From contig OZ038323.1 of NCBI GenBank assembly GCA_964035795.1, forward strand, positions 2,562,744-2,626,743: a stretch of 64,000 nucleotides of DNA, in the 5' to 3' direction. The stretch is from Pterobdella sp. o SKG-2022. Its lineage: Eukaryota; Annelida; Clitellata; Hirudinida; Piscicolidae. Of this stretch, positions 1 to 9,760 are shown in pieces; position 1 is the stretch's first letter, and each line of letters starts with the position of its first letter. The notes under the pieces were generated by a model, which was not told the origin of the DNA, searched no databases, and saw only the letters and a program-made list of their open reading frames with translations. A program made the translations under genes and the position numbers.

Positions 1-137
1 GTTAGTGTCTTTAATGTATTGTAATTCAAAGCACTTGCTGCAAATTTAATGTAGCGAAAACATACTGTGGAACAGGTGCTAATTGTCGGTCCACACAATT
101 GGTCAATGCTCAATCTCTGAGCTATACGGGCCGACAA
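1..137 (-). mobile_element. tRNA-derived SINE remnant (same family as 13511 and 49863)
   Basis: Read on the minus strand this has the tRNA-like head with A box (GTATAGCTCAGAGATTGAGC), then the family-specific body (ACAATTAGCACCTGTTCCACA, TACATTAAATTTG, AGCAAGTGCTTTG) also present at 13511 and 49863. The anticodon to T-arm part is shortened, so the RNA polymerase III B box is damaged. The window edge cuts its 3' end. Seen directly by comparison of the three copies. Confidence 0.8.
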
Positions 138-2008
138 TTTAATGTATCAATGATCAGTTCATTTTTTGTCCCTGTCTCTTTATTGCAGTCTAAAGAAAAG
201 TTTATCAGATTTTAATAAACTTATTGTTTCAGTATTTTTTGTTCTAAGTTTATGAAATTCAGTCTTTGGTATTAAATAATGGACATTTTTGATGGATTCA
301 TGCTAGAGTTACCATTAAATACCTTCAGAAAGCTTTAATTTTCGATAAGCGAAAAATTTAATAAAATAATTTTTTCAATAATTTAGTCATTTTTTAAAAT
401 TAAAAAACAAAAAAAAAATCATTGAAAGGGATCTCAAGCTTTTTGCATTTTATAAAAACTATGAATTCAAAGTTTATATTTTGAAATAAGTATTTCATAT
501 TTTTAGAGGAATCTTATGCACCCTTTAATGTATATTTGATAAATATGACTCCAAAAAGCTTTCATCTGTAGTATGGGTTTTTTAAGAGGTAGATTTTTTT
601 TGATAAAGTTATTGAGTCTTTTAAAAGATTCATAAATTAAGTATAAGCATCATTGAGTGCTTAAAGTATTTTTATTCCAACTAAAAAGGAAACAATTTAA
701 AAGAAAATAAATTTCAGAAAATTGAAAAAACTAGTCTGAAAGATAAAAATCTTAAATTAAGTGAAAACAATTGGAATAAACTGAGAACTAAAAATTAAAA
801 TGTGAAAGATAAAGCATTTCGAGGGGTGATGTGTGAAGCCGGAAACTTCGGGAGGTATCAATTCGAGTCTGAATTTGAAACGACAATCAGTAGGATTTGA
901 ATCTCATTAATGTTTGGTGCTTATCCAATACATACAACTTTCCAATAAATTAAATTTATGTTGAAATAGACAAATTTGGGATAAGGCAGGCAGAGATAAT
1001 AAAAAGATTTTACTTAAGTGTAGAATGGATTTAAACCTACAAAAAAAACAATGAAAAATAAACAAACCACCATAAACATAAAATATAAATTTCGAGTATT
1101 TTTATATAACCAAGAGTTTATACACCATATAACTGAAAGCTGAAATATAAAATTAGTTTTAAAACGTTTGATGTTGTCTTTAAAACAATACTGTGACATC
1201 CATTTCCATAAAAAATAAGATGATTAAATAACATAGTACAATCAATGTGGCAACTGTGGCAAGCTTCAAATTGATAAGTCGTGGATATTATATCAATAGA
1301 GAACCAAAAGCAAAGGTTGAGAAATAAACTCACAAAAATCGATGTTAGAAGCGACTGTAAAAAAACTCAATTAAGTTTCATGAGGGATTAAACGTTTAAA
1401 GAGCTCACATTGACCGAATCTATAAAAAGATTCACCACAAGCTTTTCCACGTAATACATTAACTTTTGATCACATGGAGCATTCTTCTATAAATGAGTTT
1501 ATATCTTCTTAGAAAATCAAAAAGGTTTCCAGGTTTAAGTTGGCGCGAGTAAAAATTTATTAATATCGTAACTTATTGCATCAGTTTGTCGGGGCTATAA
1601 AGTGTGAAAGTCACTTTATCGTGGTGAAAAATTTAATTATCTCCGCATCAACTATCTCGAGCGGAAAATCAAAAATTAATTTTTGATAAATTTTTCTTTC
1701 AAAGTTTACTTTTTGCTGTTATTTAAAAGAACTTTTTAAATAAAAAAATATTAATTGTCAAAAACGAATAAATGTTTTTTTTGGTTCAATTATTTCGACA
1801 TTTTCATTGTGAATTAAAAGAATGTAAATTTTCATAAACACATTCATATTAAAAATTCTGCCAGCCCTCAAAAAAGGAATCTTCATTAAATCTCATCGCA
1901 TGATTGATTCAAATGTCAAAGATAAAAGAATTCAATAATGAATCAAACTCTTATATATTATGACCATCATAAGACTGAATGATAGAGAGCTTGTCACAGC
2001 CCAGAAGG
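138..2008. other. AT-rich flank without a recognisable gene
   Basis: No coding exon could be supported on either strand. Homopolymer A/T tracts dominate. Around 815-880 there is a weak tRNA-like patch (aattcgagtct resembles a decayed B box), not enough to call an element. Open frames near 1014-1333 are short and of AT-driven composition. Confidence 0.5.
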
Positions 2009-2058
2009 TATATAAGTACCTGAAAGCAGCTCTCACCGTCCGGTTCTCTATCTACCAG
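2009..2058 (+). promoter_or_regulatory. Candidate core promoter with very short non-coding first exon
   Basis: TATATAAG at 2009-2016 is followed about 30 bp later by a C-rich patch (CACCGTCCGGTTCTC) suitable for initiation, and then by a good splice donor, TACCAG|gtgatt at 2058/2059. Together this looks like a TATA promoter with a leader exon of roughly 20-25 nt. It could serve the secreted-peptide gene starting at 8195, where a possible UTR acceptor (ccaaacag) lies just upstream of the ATG, but the intron would be about 6 kb. Inference only. Confidence 0.3.
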
Positions 2059-2541
2059 GTGATTTCTATTTTTTAATTTTTTGTTTGCGTTTAGACTTCC
2101 TTGATTAAATTTTATAATTGTTTTTTATGCATGCTTTTATTATTAACATACCGATCACAATGCTAAGATAGATGAATACTTTTTTGAGACTCACACAAGT
2201 ACTGATAAACTAATTAAGTTTTTTATACTTTGCAAATCTGAGAACTCCTAATGGACAACCAGATAGGTTGATTCTTGTTCTCTCTAAATCAATGTATCAT
2301 TACACATAAGTTTTTGATGAATATGGTTTCAACTTAAAAAAGATACGAAATATTTCATTTATAGTATGTTATAAATAGGCAGATTAAAGAAAGACAATTA
2401 TTTTTTTCTTTTTTTTGAAAAAATGACTGTTTTTTAAATTCCTTACTTATAATTTTGTATCTACAGTGCGTCGAAAGAGTTGAAAAATATGAGTTCAAAC
2501 TAAATACAATATAAAAAAAATACTTTAATATTTAACTTTTT

Positions 2542-2838
2542 AGAGACATATTAATTTTTTTTAGCTTTTAGTTTTTATTTGATCTTTCATACATTTTGAA
2601 ATAAAAAATTTTGTGAAAAAAAAACATCAGTTAAGAAGAATTTTTAATACATTTATTGAGAATCAAAAGCTATAATTTTCTATAAGTTTAGCCTTATAAA
2701 TATTTTTCGCGAAAATTTTATGATAAGGCTAAACTTATCGAAAATTTCAGTTTTTGATTCTCAATAAATGTATTAAAAATTCCTCTTAACTGATGTTTTT
2801 TCTTACAAAATATTGAAGAAAGTACATAAGATGCCTCT
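2542..2838. repeat. Foldback MITE, full-length copy
   Basis: A long imperfect palindrome. The left end AGAGACATATTAAT matches the right end read in reverse, AGAGGCATCTTATGT. Inside, aacatcagttaag at about 2623 pairs with cttaactgatgtt at about 2785, and the block around TTTATTGAGAATCAAAA pairs with TTTTGATTCTCAATAAA. The centre is near ttcgcgaaaatt at 2706. There is no coding capacity. Terminal inverted repeats plus hairpin structure identify it as a MITE/foldback element; the superfamily is not determined. Confidence 0.8.
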
Positions 2839-3284
2839 GAAAAGAGGAATCTCCAAATGCATATTTTGCTGGGTGGGTGGATTTTTGAATATAAAAAAAC
2901 ATCGTGAAAATTGTAAAAATCAGTTTTTTATCAGGGAGAATTAAATAGAGGTTTAGCACTGCTACTCTTTGAACTAAAAAAAATGAATTAAACCAGACTA
3001 GAAAATACATTCCAAAGTCTATTTGTAAATTATTCAATTGAAACTAAGTTAAAATATATCAAATAGAGTCTTGATCTTTGGTCGAAAATATCTAGAAAGG
3101 GTATCAAAAAAGTTTATAAACCAGCATTCTATTTAAGCTCGAAGCTTTCTCAAGATAATTTTATACTATCAAATGCTCAAGTAACTTGCTATCATACCTT
3201 GGATTGTTGGATATAACTAAGGTAACAAAAGATAAAGCAAAGCGATTGGCATCAAGAAAAATTTTCTTGAATGAATGCGAGCTA

Positions 3285-3420
3285 TAAAGCTTTTGATAAC
3301 CATTTTTTTTATTTTTTTTTTTATTTTTATTGTACTTATCAAAAATTTTTATTTATAAAATCTTTTTTTTTGAAGAAATGAACGAAAAACTATTGAAAAC
3401 AAACATACGATGTCTCTAAA
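3285..3420. repeat. Foldback MITE fragment (probable)
   Basis: The end sequence gatgtctctaaa near 3410 matches the terminal AGAGACAT motif of the 2542 element in reverse, and cttatcaaaaattt near 3335 resembles its internal block. Only part of one arm is recognisable. Confidence 0.35.
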
Positions 3421-4513
3421 TGATTGAATCAAAATTTTTCTCCAAAATAGATAATTTTCAAGGCTCTTATTATATTTTTGAGTTTATATTGCATCAAAAT
3501 GTTAGTTTCATTCGGTTTAAAGCACTGACGCAATTGGAACAAAAAATGTTGAAAATTTAAAATTGAATGACGTGCACATTCACAAGTTATGAAATGAATC
3601 TCATATATACCAAAAAACTGTATTCAAACCTTTCTTATTCCCACCAATCTTGCCAGGTCACTGGGTTTTTGGCTGTTTTTAAATAAAGGGGAGTTTTAGA
3701 TGAGCCTTTTATGGGCATGAGAGTTTGAGAAGAATGTAAAAAGAGATTTTTCTCTTGTAAGACGATTCTTTGGCTAAAATCACATCACGTGTTCTTGGTT
3801 GAAAAGACTGAAGAAACGAGTCTACAGAAAACCTTGGTTGAATGATTCTTTTTGAAAGCCATTCAGGATGCACACTAAAATCTAACAAAGATTTGGGTCT
3901 TGTACTTGTGAAAATGTTTCTTTGAAGTTGGCGTGAAGGGGAAACTTTTCGGCGCCTGCTTTGGGATCGTTTGAGGGGTTTTGAGATGTTTTGTCAGTCA
4001 CAGGTTTTGTTTCACTGCTCTCAGTCTTCTGTCTTATAGGCCTCCTGGAACTTTGAAGCATTAAGTTAGACTGGTTTTTTGGACTTTAAATCTTCTTGCA
4101 ATAATGGCCCAATATCTTCATATCAATTCAAAGCACTTCTAGTCAATTTTGTACATTTAGCAAGGCATTGTTAGCTATTTTTGTTATCATGTTGTGCTGC
4201 TAGATGATTGAGTTGAAGAATAAAAAACAGTTAGTAACACCAAAAAATATTTGTTTGAAATTAATCTTGATGTTGGAGAAATAATGATTCTTTTCCAAAG
4301 TATATTAAAGTTGACGTGCTATTTTGATTGAAAAATATCCAAATTATCAAGGAAAAAACTTGAGTTTTTTATATAACTATCAAGAATATTAATTAATTGT
4401 GTTGTCTTGCCGCAGTCCCTTTGTTTATGTCTCAAACGACGATATTTTGAGCTAGTCTGCTACTTGCTTGCTATTACAAGACCTTTAATGTAAGCTTTTT
4501 TCATATTACTTCT

Positions 4514-4833
4514 GAGAGGAGGCATATAATTTACTTATAAATAATATATAACAATTTTTTGTACGTGGATTTATTGAATGATTTTAGTAAATTTATTAAA
4601 GAAATAAACAGCTATAACTTTTGATAAGTTTATCATAAAACATTAGCGAAAAAAGCTAATATTTTTTGATAAAGCTAAACTCATCGATAATTATAGCTGT
4701 TTTTTTGGTATATAAATGTATTAAAGTTCTTTCATACATCGACGTAAAAAATACACTGTAACATTTAAATTAATATTATGTTTAATTAACAATAAAGGCA
4801 GCTTTATTAAATAAACACGTATAGGAGATGCAT
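4514..4833. repeat. Foldback MITE copy
   Basis: Ends AGAGGAGGCATAT (left) and AGGAGATGCAT (right) are inverted relative to one another. Internally ACAGCTATAA at 4608-4617 pairs with TTATAGCTGT at 4691-4700, and gataagtttatcataaaa faces ttttttgataaagctaaac. It has the same internal blocks as the 2542 element (ataaggctaaacttatcg-like), so it belongs to the same family, diverged. Confidence 0.65.
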
Positions 4834-6549
4834 AAAAAACCGAAAAACTTTTGCAAACATCAAGTACTTGATAATGTAAGTAGCCCTACAGAAGCTTTTT
4901 AAAGTTATCAAACTCTCAGTTGTTTTTAGTGTATTAGGTTTAGCTTTATCGATATGAATTCAAGCTACAGATAAATCGAGGAGATGAATTAATAAAAGGC
5001 TGGTTCAATTTTTTTAATAAATTTCTTTGTGTAATAGAATAACTAGAATGGAAAAATAGTTCTGAGCACAAAGCAGATATAGTGTGAGAAACGAAGACAC
5101 GGTGAAACCTCAAAAACCGGAGAAAGATTCTGTTGTAATAATGCGTTAAAAATTTTGAATGCAAAAAAAATCTAACATTTTTATCGTTTGTAGTTTTTAT
5201 AGAACTTCTGAAAAATAAATTTAAACGTTTAAAATCGACGCGAAAATAATTTCCTTTCTTTTCACCATTCTACATAATGTAACTGCCGATCTTCAAAACT
5301 ACCAAATTTTTCTACCTTTTATCCGTCTAATGTATTTGCTCTAAGTTTTTCTTTAAAGCCGAAGTTGGTTTTGAGAGTTTCAAAAATTTTTTTTTGTGAA
5401 ATGCGCGTTAATAGGCTGTTTGGGATTAGGTTTTAGTTGATTAACTGGTTGATGCATAATTACTGATGTGTAGCAGTTCTCGAAATAAAGACTCCGCTTC
5501 ACTTAATGGTTCGGCAAAATATTTTGAGCATTTTTAATTAAAAAACTAAAGACGAAAAATGAAAGTTTTTGATACAAATTTTTTTATTTCTAATAAAGAA
5601 ATATTTATGTTTTCGACTTTAAACTATTACCCTCGAAGCCAAAAGTTTTTCGCCTTCTATATGCTCAAAAGGTTTTCAATAAAAAAATACCCCAAACAAT
5701 ATGGATCAAAATTTTTCTGGTTATTAAAAAGCATATTTCTTTTAAAACTAACCTAAAATCGAACTAAAAATGAGTTTCAACGCATCGATGTTGGATTATT
5801 AGCTTTGTAACAGAACACTAAATATTGATGTCCGCTCTATGACAAATGTTTGTCTTTGGATGTTTTGACCATTTATATTATGTCCAGAAAAAAGCTTAAA
5901 GCCTTTGTTTGTTCTCATTTTTAGTCAGTATTAAAATTCTAAATATTCCAGAATATTCCAGTCAATAATATCTCCCGGATTATTAGGGTTATCTGAAGAG
6001 GAGCTGAAATGTTTAAATGAAAAAAAGTTTATATACAATATTAATTATATTTTTATTTGAATATACTTTTGAAATTTCTAACTTAATGTATATAAATAGT
6101 ACAAAACAATGCAGTTAAAACTCCAAACATAGATTAGTAAGAAAATACAGTTAAGAATAGGTAAGATGAACTCTATACAAATTGGAAGTATAACTATATT
6201 TTTATTATATATCCAAACGCTCCTTATATCTTTCTCAGCACCTTCATGTTATATTTCCACCAAAAATAGTTTTATACCTAAACAGAACAATTCAAAGTTT
6301 ACCAATAAATTTGAATTTTTCATTGAAGTTTTTGTCTATATTTTATGAATAATTTTCCTATTTTTTTAAGGAGAAGAGCACCAAAAAAGCCAGTTTTTTG
6401 TGAAATATTGCGATGACATTGGCTTCTGGAAATTCAGATAAAATTGTTTTTAAACGTGTTTTAAATACCTTTAATAAAGTTTCAGTTATAAACATAAAGA
6501 TGTAGGTTTGTTTTTATGTATACTTATTTATATTTTGCTAGAAAGCATA

Positions 6550-6662
6550 CAAAGAGCTGTAGACATCCATCACACACTGAGACCTGTGTCATTAGTTCGA
6601 TACGGTATCGAACCTAGCCTCTTGGAATAATCATCCTCTTGAGCTCTACCTCTTGAGCAATA
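6550..6662 (-). mobile_element. tRNA-derived element, second family
   Basis: On the minus strand a tRNA-like sequence is visible: GCTCAAGAGGTAGAGCTCAAG (A-box-like, from about 6660 downwards) followed by GGTTCGATACC (B box, + strand 6604-6614). The loop between is irregular and no clean cloverleaf forms. It is better read as a tRNA-derived SINE or pseudo-tRNA than as a working tRNA gene. It differs from the Ile-type SINE family. Confidence 0.5.
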
Positions 6663-7219
6663 AAAACCAAAAAAGATTGAAAAAATTGAACAACTTTTAA
6701 AATAATTTCCTCAACCAATAAACTCCTCCATGTTTATGGGGAAATTTTCTTGATGTTCACTGGTGCTCGATGTCCACAACTGTGTGTTTTAAATGATTTT
6801 AATCACCCTATCTGTATTCATGAGCTTTTTCAATTTATTCTTCTTCTTTCATTTAATCGCTCAAATAAGTTTTTTTTTTGATTGCTTCGTTATATTTTTC
6901 TTCAACACGATAATCTTTTTGGCCTATTTATTTTAAATCATACACCGTTTTTACCAAAAAAATTTGTTTTTATAGATAGTTTATAGAGTCAATTATAAGG
7001 ATGGACACTGAATTAGGCAATATTTCAAGGTTGTTGAAATTGTGAAAATTGTTGAAGCTTTTGAGGTTGTTGAAGTTGTTGATGTTGCCATTATAATCAA
7101 ACCTTGTATAAGCTTTTTGTGGTCACCTAGGTACAAGTGCAGGGCTTATAAATTTCATTGTGAATAATTAGCTTTAAAATTTTGAGCCATAAAAACACGA
7201 TCATTTTAATTTTTCAATT

Positions 7220-7258
7220 TGACAAGTTTCTCGATGTATTCTATATCATCATCAGGTA
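7220..7258 (-). other. Hammerhead-like core motif
   Basis: On the minus strand CTGATGA (7255-7249) is followed 18 nt later by GAAA (7230-7227), the two invariant boxes of hammerhead ribozymes in the right order. A possible short stem II is GAT...ATC. Such motifs are known at the ends of Penelope-like retroelements in animals. A second minus-strand instance lies at 49455-49500. Folding is not convincing by eye, so this is only a candidate. Confidence 0.25.
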
Positions 7259-7737
7259 ACTAATAAATTTCACTTTTAGTTGGGCAAAAAAAACCACCTA
7301 GTATATATAAACTGATATTTATGCTTTTGCTTCAGTGTCCTTTCAAAAATTGATGAATAATTTTAATACTTCATGAAAACACCCTTAACCTTAATTTTTT
7401 TTGTTGAAAATTTACCACTAAATAAGGCATAATACTCAAACAAACACTTGTGTATTCATCAATAAACTTCTTGAAAAAAAAACTTGTGATTTTGGGATGA
7501 ATTATTTAAAACTTTGAAGCATCTATTTAAATTATTTAACTTTTCAAAGTTTTAATTATTTCAAGCTGAAAACTTAAAAAACTATTATATATAGCACAAA
7601 CATAAATTCCACAGCTTATTAAACCTTTTTCGAGTAACAAAAAAAGCATAAACTCTATCTCAAGCTGTCATAAACATACAATGTTCTACCATACCACAAA
7701 AATTTAATTCAAGGTAGTTCATATCAGATTCAGCTGG

Positions 7738-7745
7738 TATAAAAG
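7738..7745 (+). promoter_or_regulatory. TATA box upstream of secreted-peptide gene
   Basis: GGTATAAAAGC is a near-consensus TATA element. Initiation would be expected near 7770, about 425 bp upstream of the ATG at 8195. Several short ATG triplets intervene, so a 5'UTR intron ending at ccaaacag (around 8157) is likely if this is the promoter. Alternative: the TATA element at 2009. Confidence 0.4.
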
Positions 7746-8194
7746 CTGTTGGCCCTTCTATAACATCACCCATCATTCAAAAAGATTTTCAAAGTAGCGT
7801 TTAAGTAGTTTACTTATTTCTGTGTTGATGATTTTAGTGTTTTATACTGTTGGTTTAAATTATGGATACTCACTGTGGAAAAATTAGTTCAGCTTCATAT
7901 ATCTCTATCAATTAAGTTTGAATAGAAAATTCAAAAAAAAGTTTAATTTTTACCAAAATAGCTGATTTATCATTCACATTAACTTATATATATCAGTCCA
8001 CATGGAGTAGTGCCCTGTCAAACCAATCAATTGCGCAATCGAAACCCCAGATAGGGGCGATCAAATGGTCGACTTATATTTATCATAAGCTTTTTTCATT
8101 AAGTTTAGTTTTTGATAATTCTCAGAACATCACATTTACCATCACATACCAAACAGTCTAAAACCTCTCCAATATTCACGAATAAACTGCTACG

Positions 8195-8332
8195 ATGATG
8201 AAAACAAAGACTTTCTTTTTGGTGCTGGCGTCCATCTTGTTTGTGGTGCAGTTCGGCTGCATTTCTGGCGAAGAGAGGCTAGAGAGGCCCTCAAGATACC
8301 TGAATGGATACTTTGCACCCAGACAATACGGG
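8195..8332 (+). CDS. Peptide precursor exon 1: signal peptide
   Basis: 46 codons, phase-0 end. It encodes the hydrophobic signal peptide and the N-terminal mature segment ending YFAPRQYG. If the donor is not used, translation would run only eight codons further into the intron before TAG, so read-through would give a protein of 54 residues. Confidence 0.7.
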
Positions 8333-9543
8333 GTAAGAAAGTTTGGTATGAAGATATAGTTTCAATAGGTGGCTTCATGAAAAGTTAAGTAAAATATAAA
8401 CAGTTTTAATTTAATATATATAAAAACTTCAATATAAAGATATACTTTTAATGTATATAAAAAGATTTGGTGTGGTAATACATTTTTAATATCTTTATAA
8501 ATTTTATAATAAACTTCAAGACGAGGACTTAGTTTCAAATTTTTACTTCAGTTTTTGAGTGTTTTAATACGGTTTTAAAGATAGCTTTTGATAATTTTAG
8601 TTTTATTATTTAATTTGGATTTTTTCAATCGAAGCTATTAAATCTCACATTAATTAATTCAAAAATAATTCAAAAAAAAAATTAATTTATACTTCTGAAC
8701 AATACTACACAGATGTTTTTGTGATTTTTTATTTAAATAGATTCTTAAAAATACAATAGTTCATCATCTCACTTGATGATGATTTATAAATAAATCAAAA
8801 AGATTCAATCTTCAGTTGTAACAATTGTTTTTCATATCTTTCTTATATACCATAGTCTACCTTGTGAACTACCTATTGTGAGTTTCACTTGAGATGAATG
8901 TGGTGATGTTCCATTTAAATAAAATTCTGTTCTTACTGAAAACAATTTTAACAAGTTCAATTTGATCATGAAATTTCCGCGAAAGTACAATTCAGGTTTT
9001 AGTTTTATTCCTAATAAGCTTTTTTAAGTATTCCAGTTCTTTCAAGTTTAACATTCCCAATTCATGATGATGATTTACTATATGAACTTATTGTAAAACT
9101 CATTTTTTCAAACTTTTCACACCTCAGTTGAGAAGAGCTGAAGAGTTTTCTGAGCCATCGTATGAATACGCACTCGGGTTAACAAGCATTTTTCTAATAA
9201 TAGTTTTCAAAATGGAACAACTAAGTGATAAATTGAATAAAACATAATATCAAATATAAGCTTGTGTAGTGAATTGTTAGTTAAACATTAATATCGTTTA
9301 AGAAAAGATATTAATACCACTTANNNNNNNNNNNNNNNNNNNNNNNNNNNNNNNNNNNNNNNNNNNNNNNNNNNNNNNNNNNNNNNNNNNNNNNNNNNNN
9401 NNNNNNNNNNNNNNNNNNNNNNNNNNNNNNNNNNNNNNNNNNNNNNNNNNNNNNNNNNNNNNNNNNNNNNNNNNNNNNNNNNNNNNNNNNNNNNNNNNNN
9501 NNNNNNNNNNNNNNNNNNNNNNNTATATCTCTCTCTCTCTCTC

Positions 9544-9610
<67 letters not shown>

Positions 9611-9737
9611 TAATCTATACTAATATCACTTGTAAAATTATCACTTAAAAGAATCGTTTATTGAAATGTATATTTTCAGACCCCTGTATGAGCCAAAACC
9701 AAAGAAGAAGATCTTCAGAAACGACCTTGGAAAATAG
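8195..9737 (+). CDS. Small secreted peptide precursor, 81 aa, three exons
   Basis: Exons are 8195-8332, 9128-9177 and 9680-9737 (TAG). Donors are GGG|gtaaga and CTCGG|gttaac; acceptors are cacctcag|TTG and attttcag|ACC. Phases 0 and 2 agree throughout. The protein begins MMKTKTFFLVLASILFVVQF, a clear signal peptide with likely cleavage near CISG-EE. The mature part is about 55 residues, rich in Tyr, Glu and basic residues, and has no cysteine. It has LRR at 47-49 and a KPKKK cluster at 69-73, both possible convertase sites that would release an acidic 19-residue peptide starting AEEFSEPSYEY. ATG-ATG leaves the exact start open by one residue. A poly(A) signal AATAAA lies at 9755-9760, 18 bp after the stop. 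I do not recognise the family; a neuropeptide-like or other small secreted product is inferred from architecture only. Confidence 0.7.
9128..9177 (+). CDS. Peptide precursor exon 2
   Basis: 50 bp between cacctcag and gttaac. It encodes LRRAEEFSEPSYEYAL plus two bases of a Gly codon completed by exon 3. It is too short to be found by ORF length; supported by frame agreement with both neighbours. Confidence 0.6.
9324..9523. other. Assembly gap, 200 N
   Basis: Exactly 200 N inside intron 2 of the peptide gene, immediately before a CT microsatellite that probably caused the break. The true length is unknown. Confidence 0.95.
9524..9608. repeat. (CT)n microsatellite
   Basis: Nearly pure CT dinucleotide repeat directly abutting the assembly gap. 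The repeat also acts as an extended polypyrimidine stretch about 70 bp before the exon 3 acceptor. Confidence 0.95.
9680..9737 (+). CDS. Peptide precursor exon 3 with stop
   Basis: Acceptor tatattttcag, then the completed Gly codon and PLYEPKPKKKIFRNDLGK followed by TAG. AATAAA at 9755 supports the end of the transcript here. Confidence 0.65.
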
Positions 9738-9754
9738 TTTAAAAGCTTATGATA

Positions 9755-9760
9755 AATAAA
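9755..9760 (+). terminator. Poly(A) signal of the peptide gene
   Basis: AATAAA located 18 bp after the TAG stop. A further AATAAA-like motif lies near 9787. Confidence 0.5.

Larger units (their letters stand above)
2059..7737. other. Non-coding interval with repeats
   Basis: No gene supported. It holds the foldback elements at 2542-2838 and 4514-4833, a related fragment near 3285-3420, a tRNA-derived element at 6550-6662 and a hammerhead-like motif at 7220-7258. The remainder is plain AT-rich sequence. The open frame at 5559-5756 is short, Phe/Lys/Ile-rich and unsupported by splice sites. Confidence 0.5.

Noticed and set aside
8195..9737. NPY/NPF-type neuropeptide identity for the peptide gene (YLNGYFAPRQYG resembles the family end)
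   Set aside because: The diagnostic R-x-R-F/Y-G-K/R ending and the conserved intron inside the penultimate Arg codon are absent.
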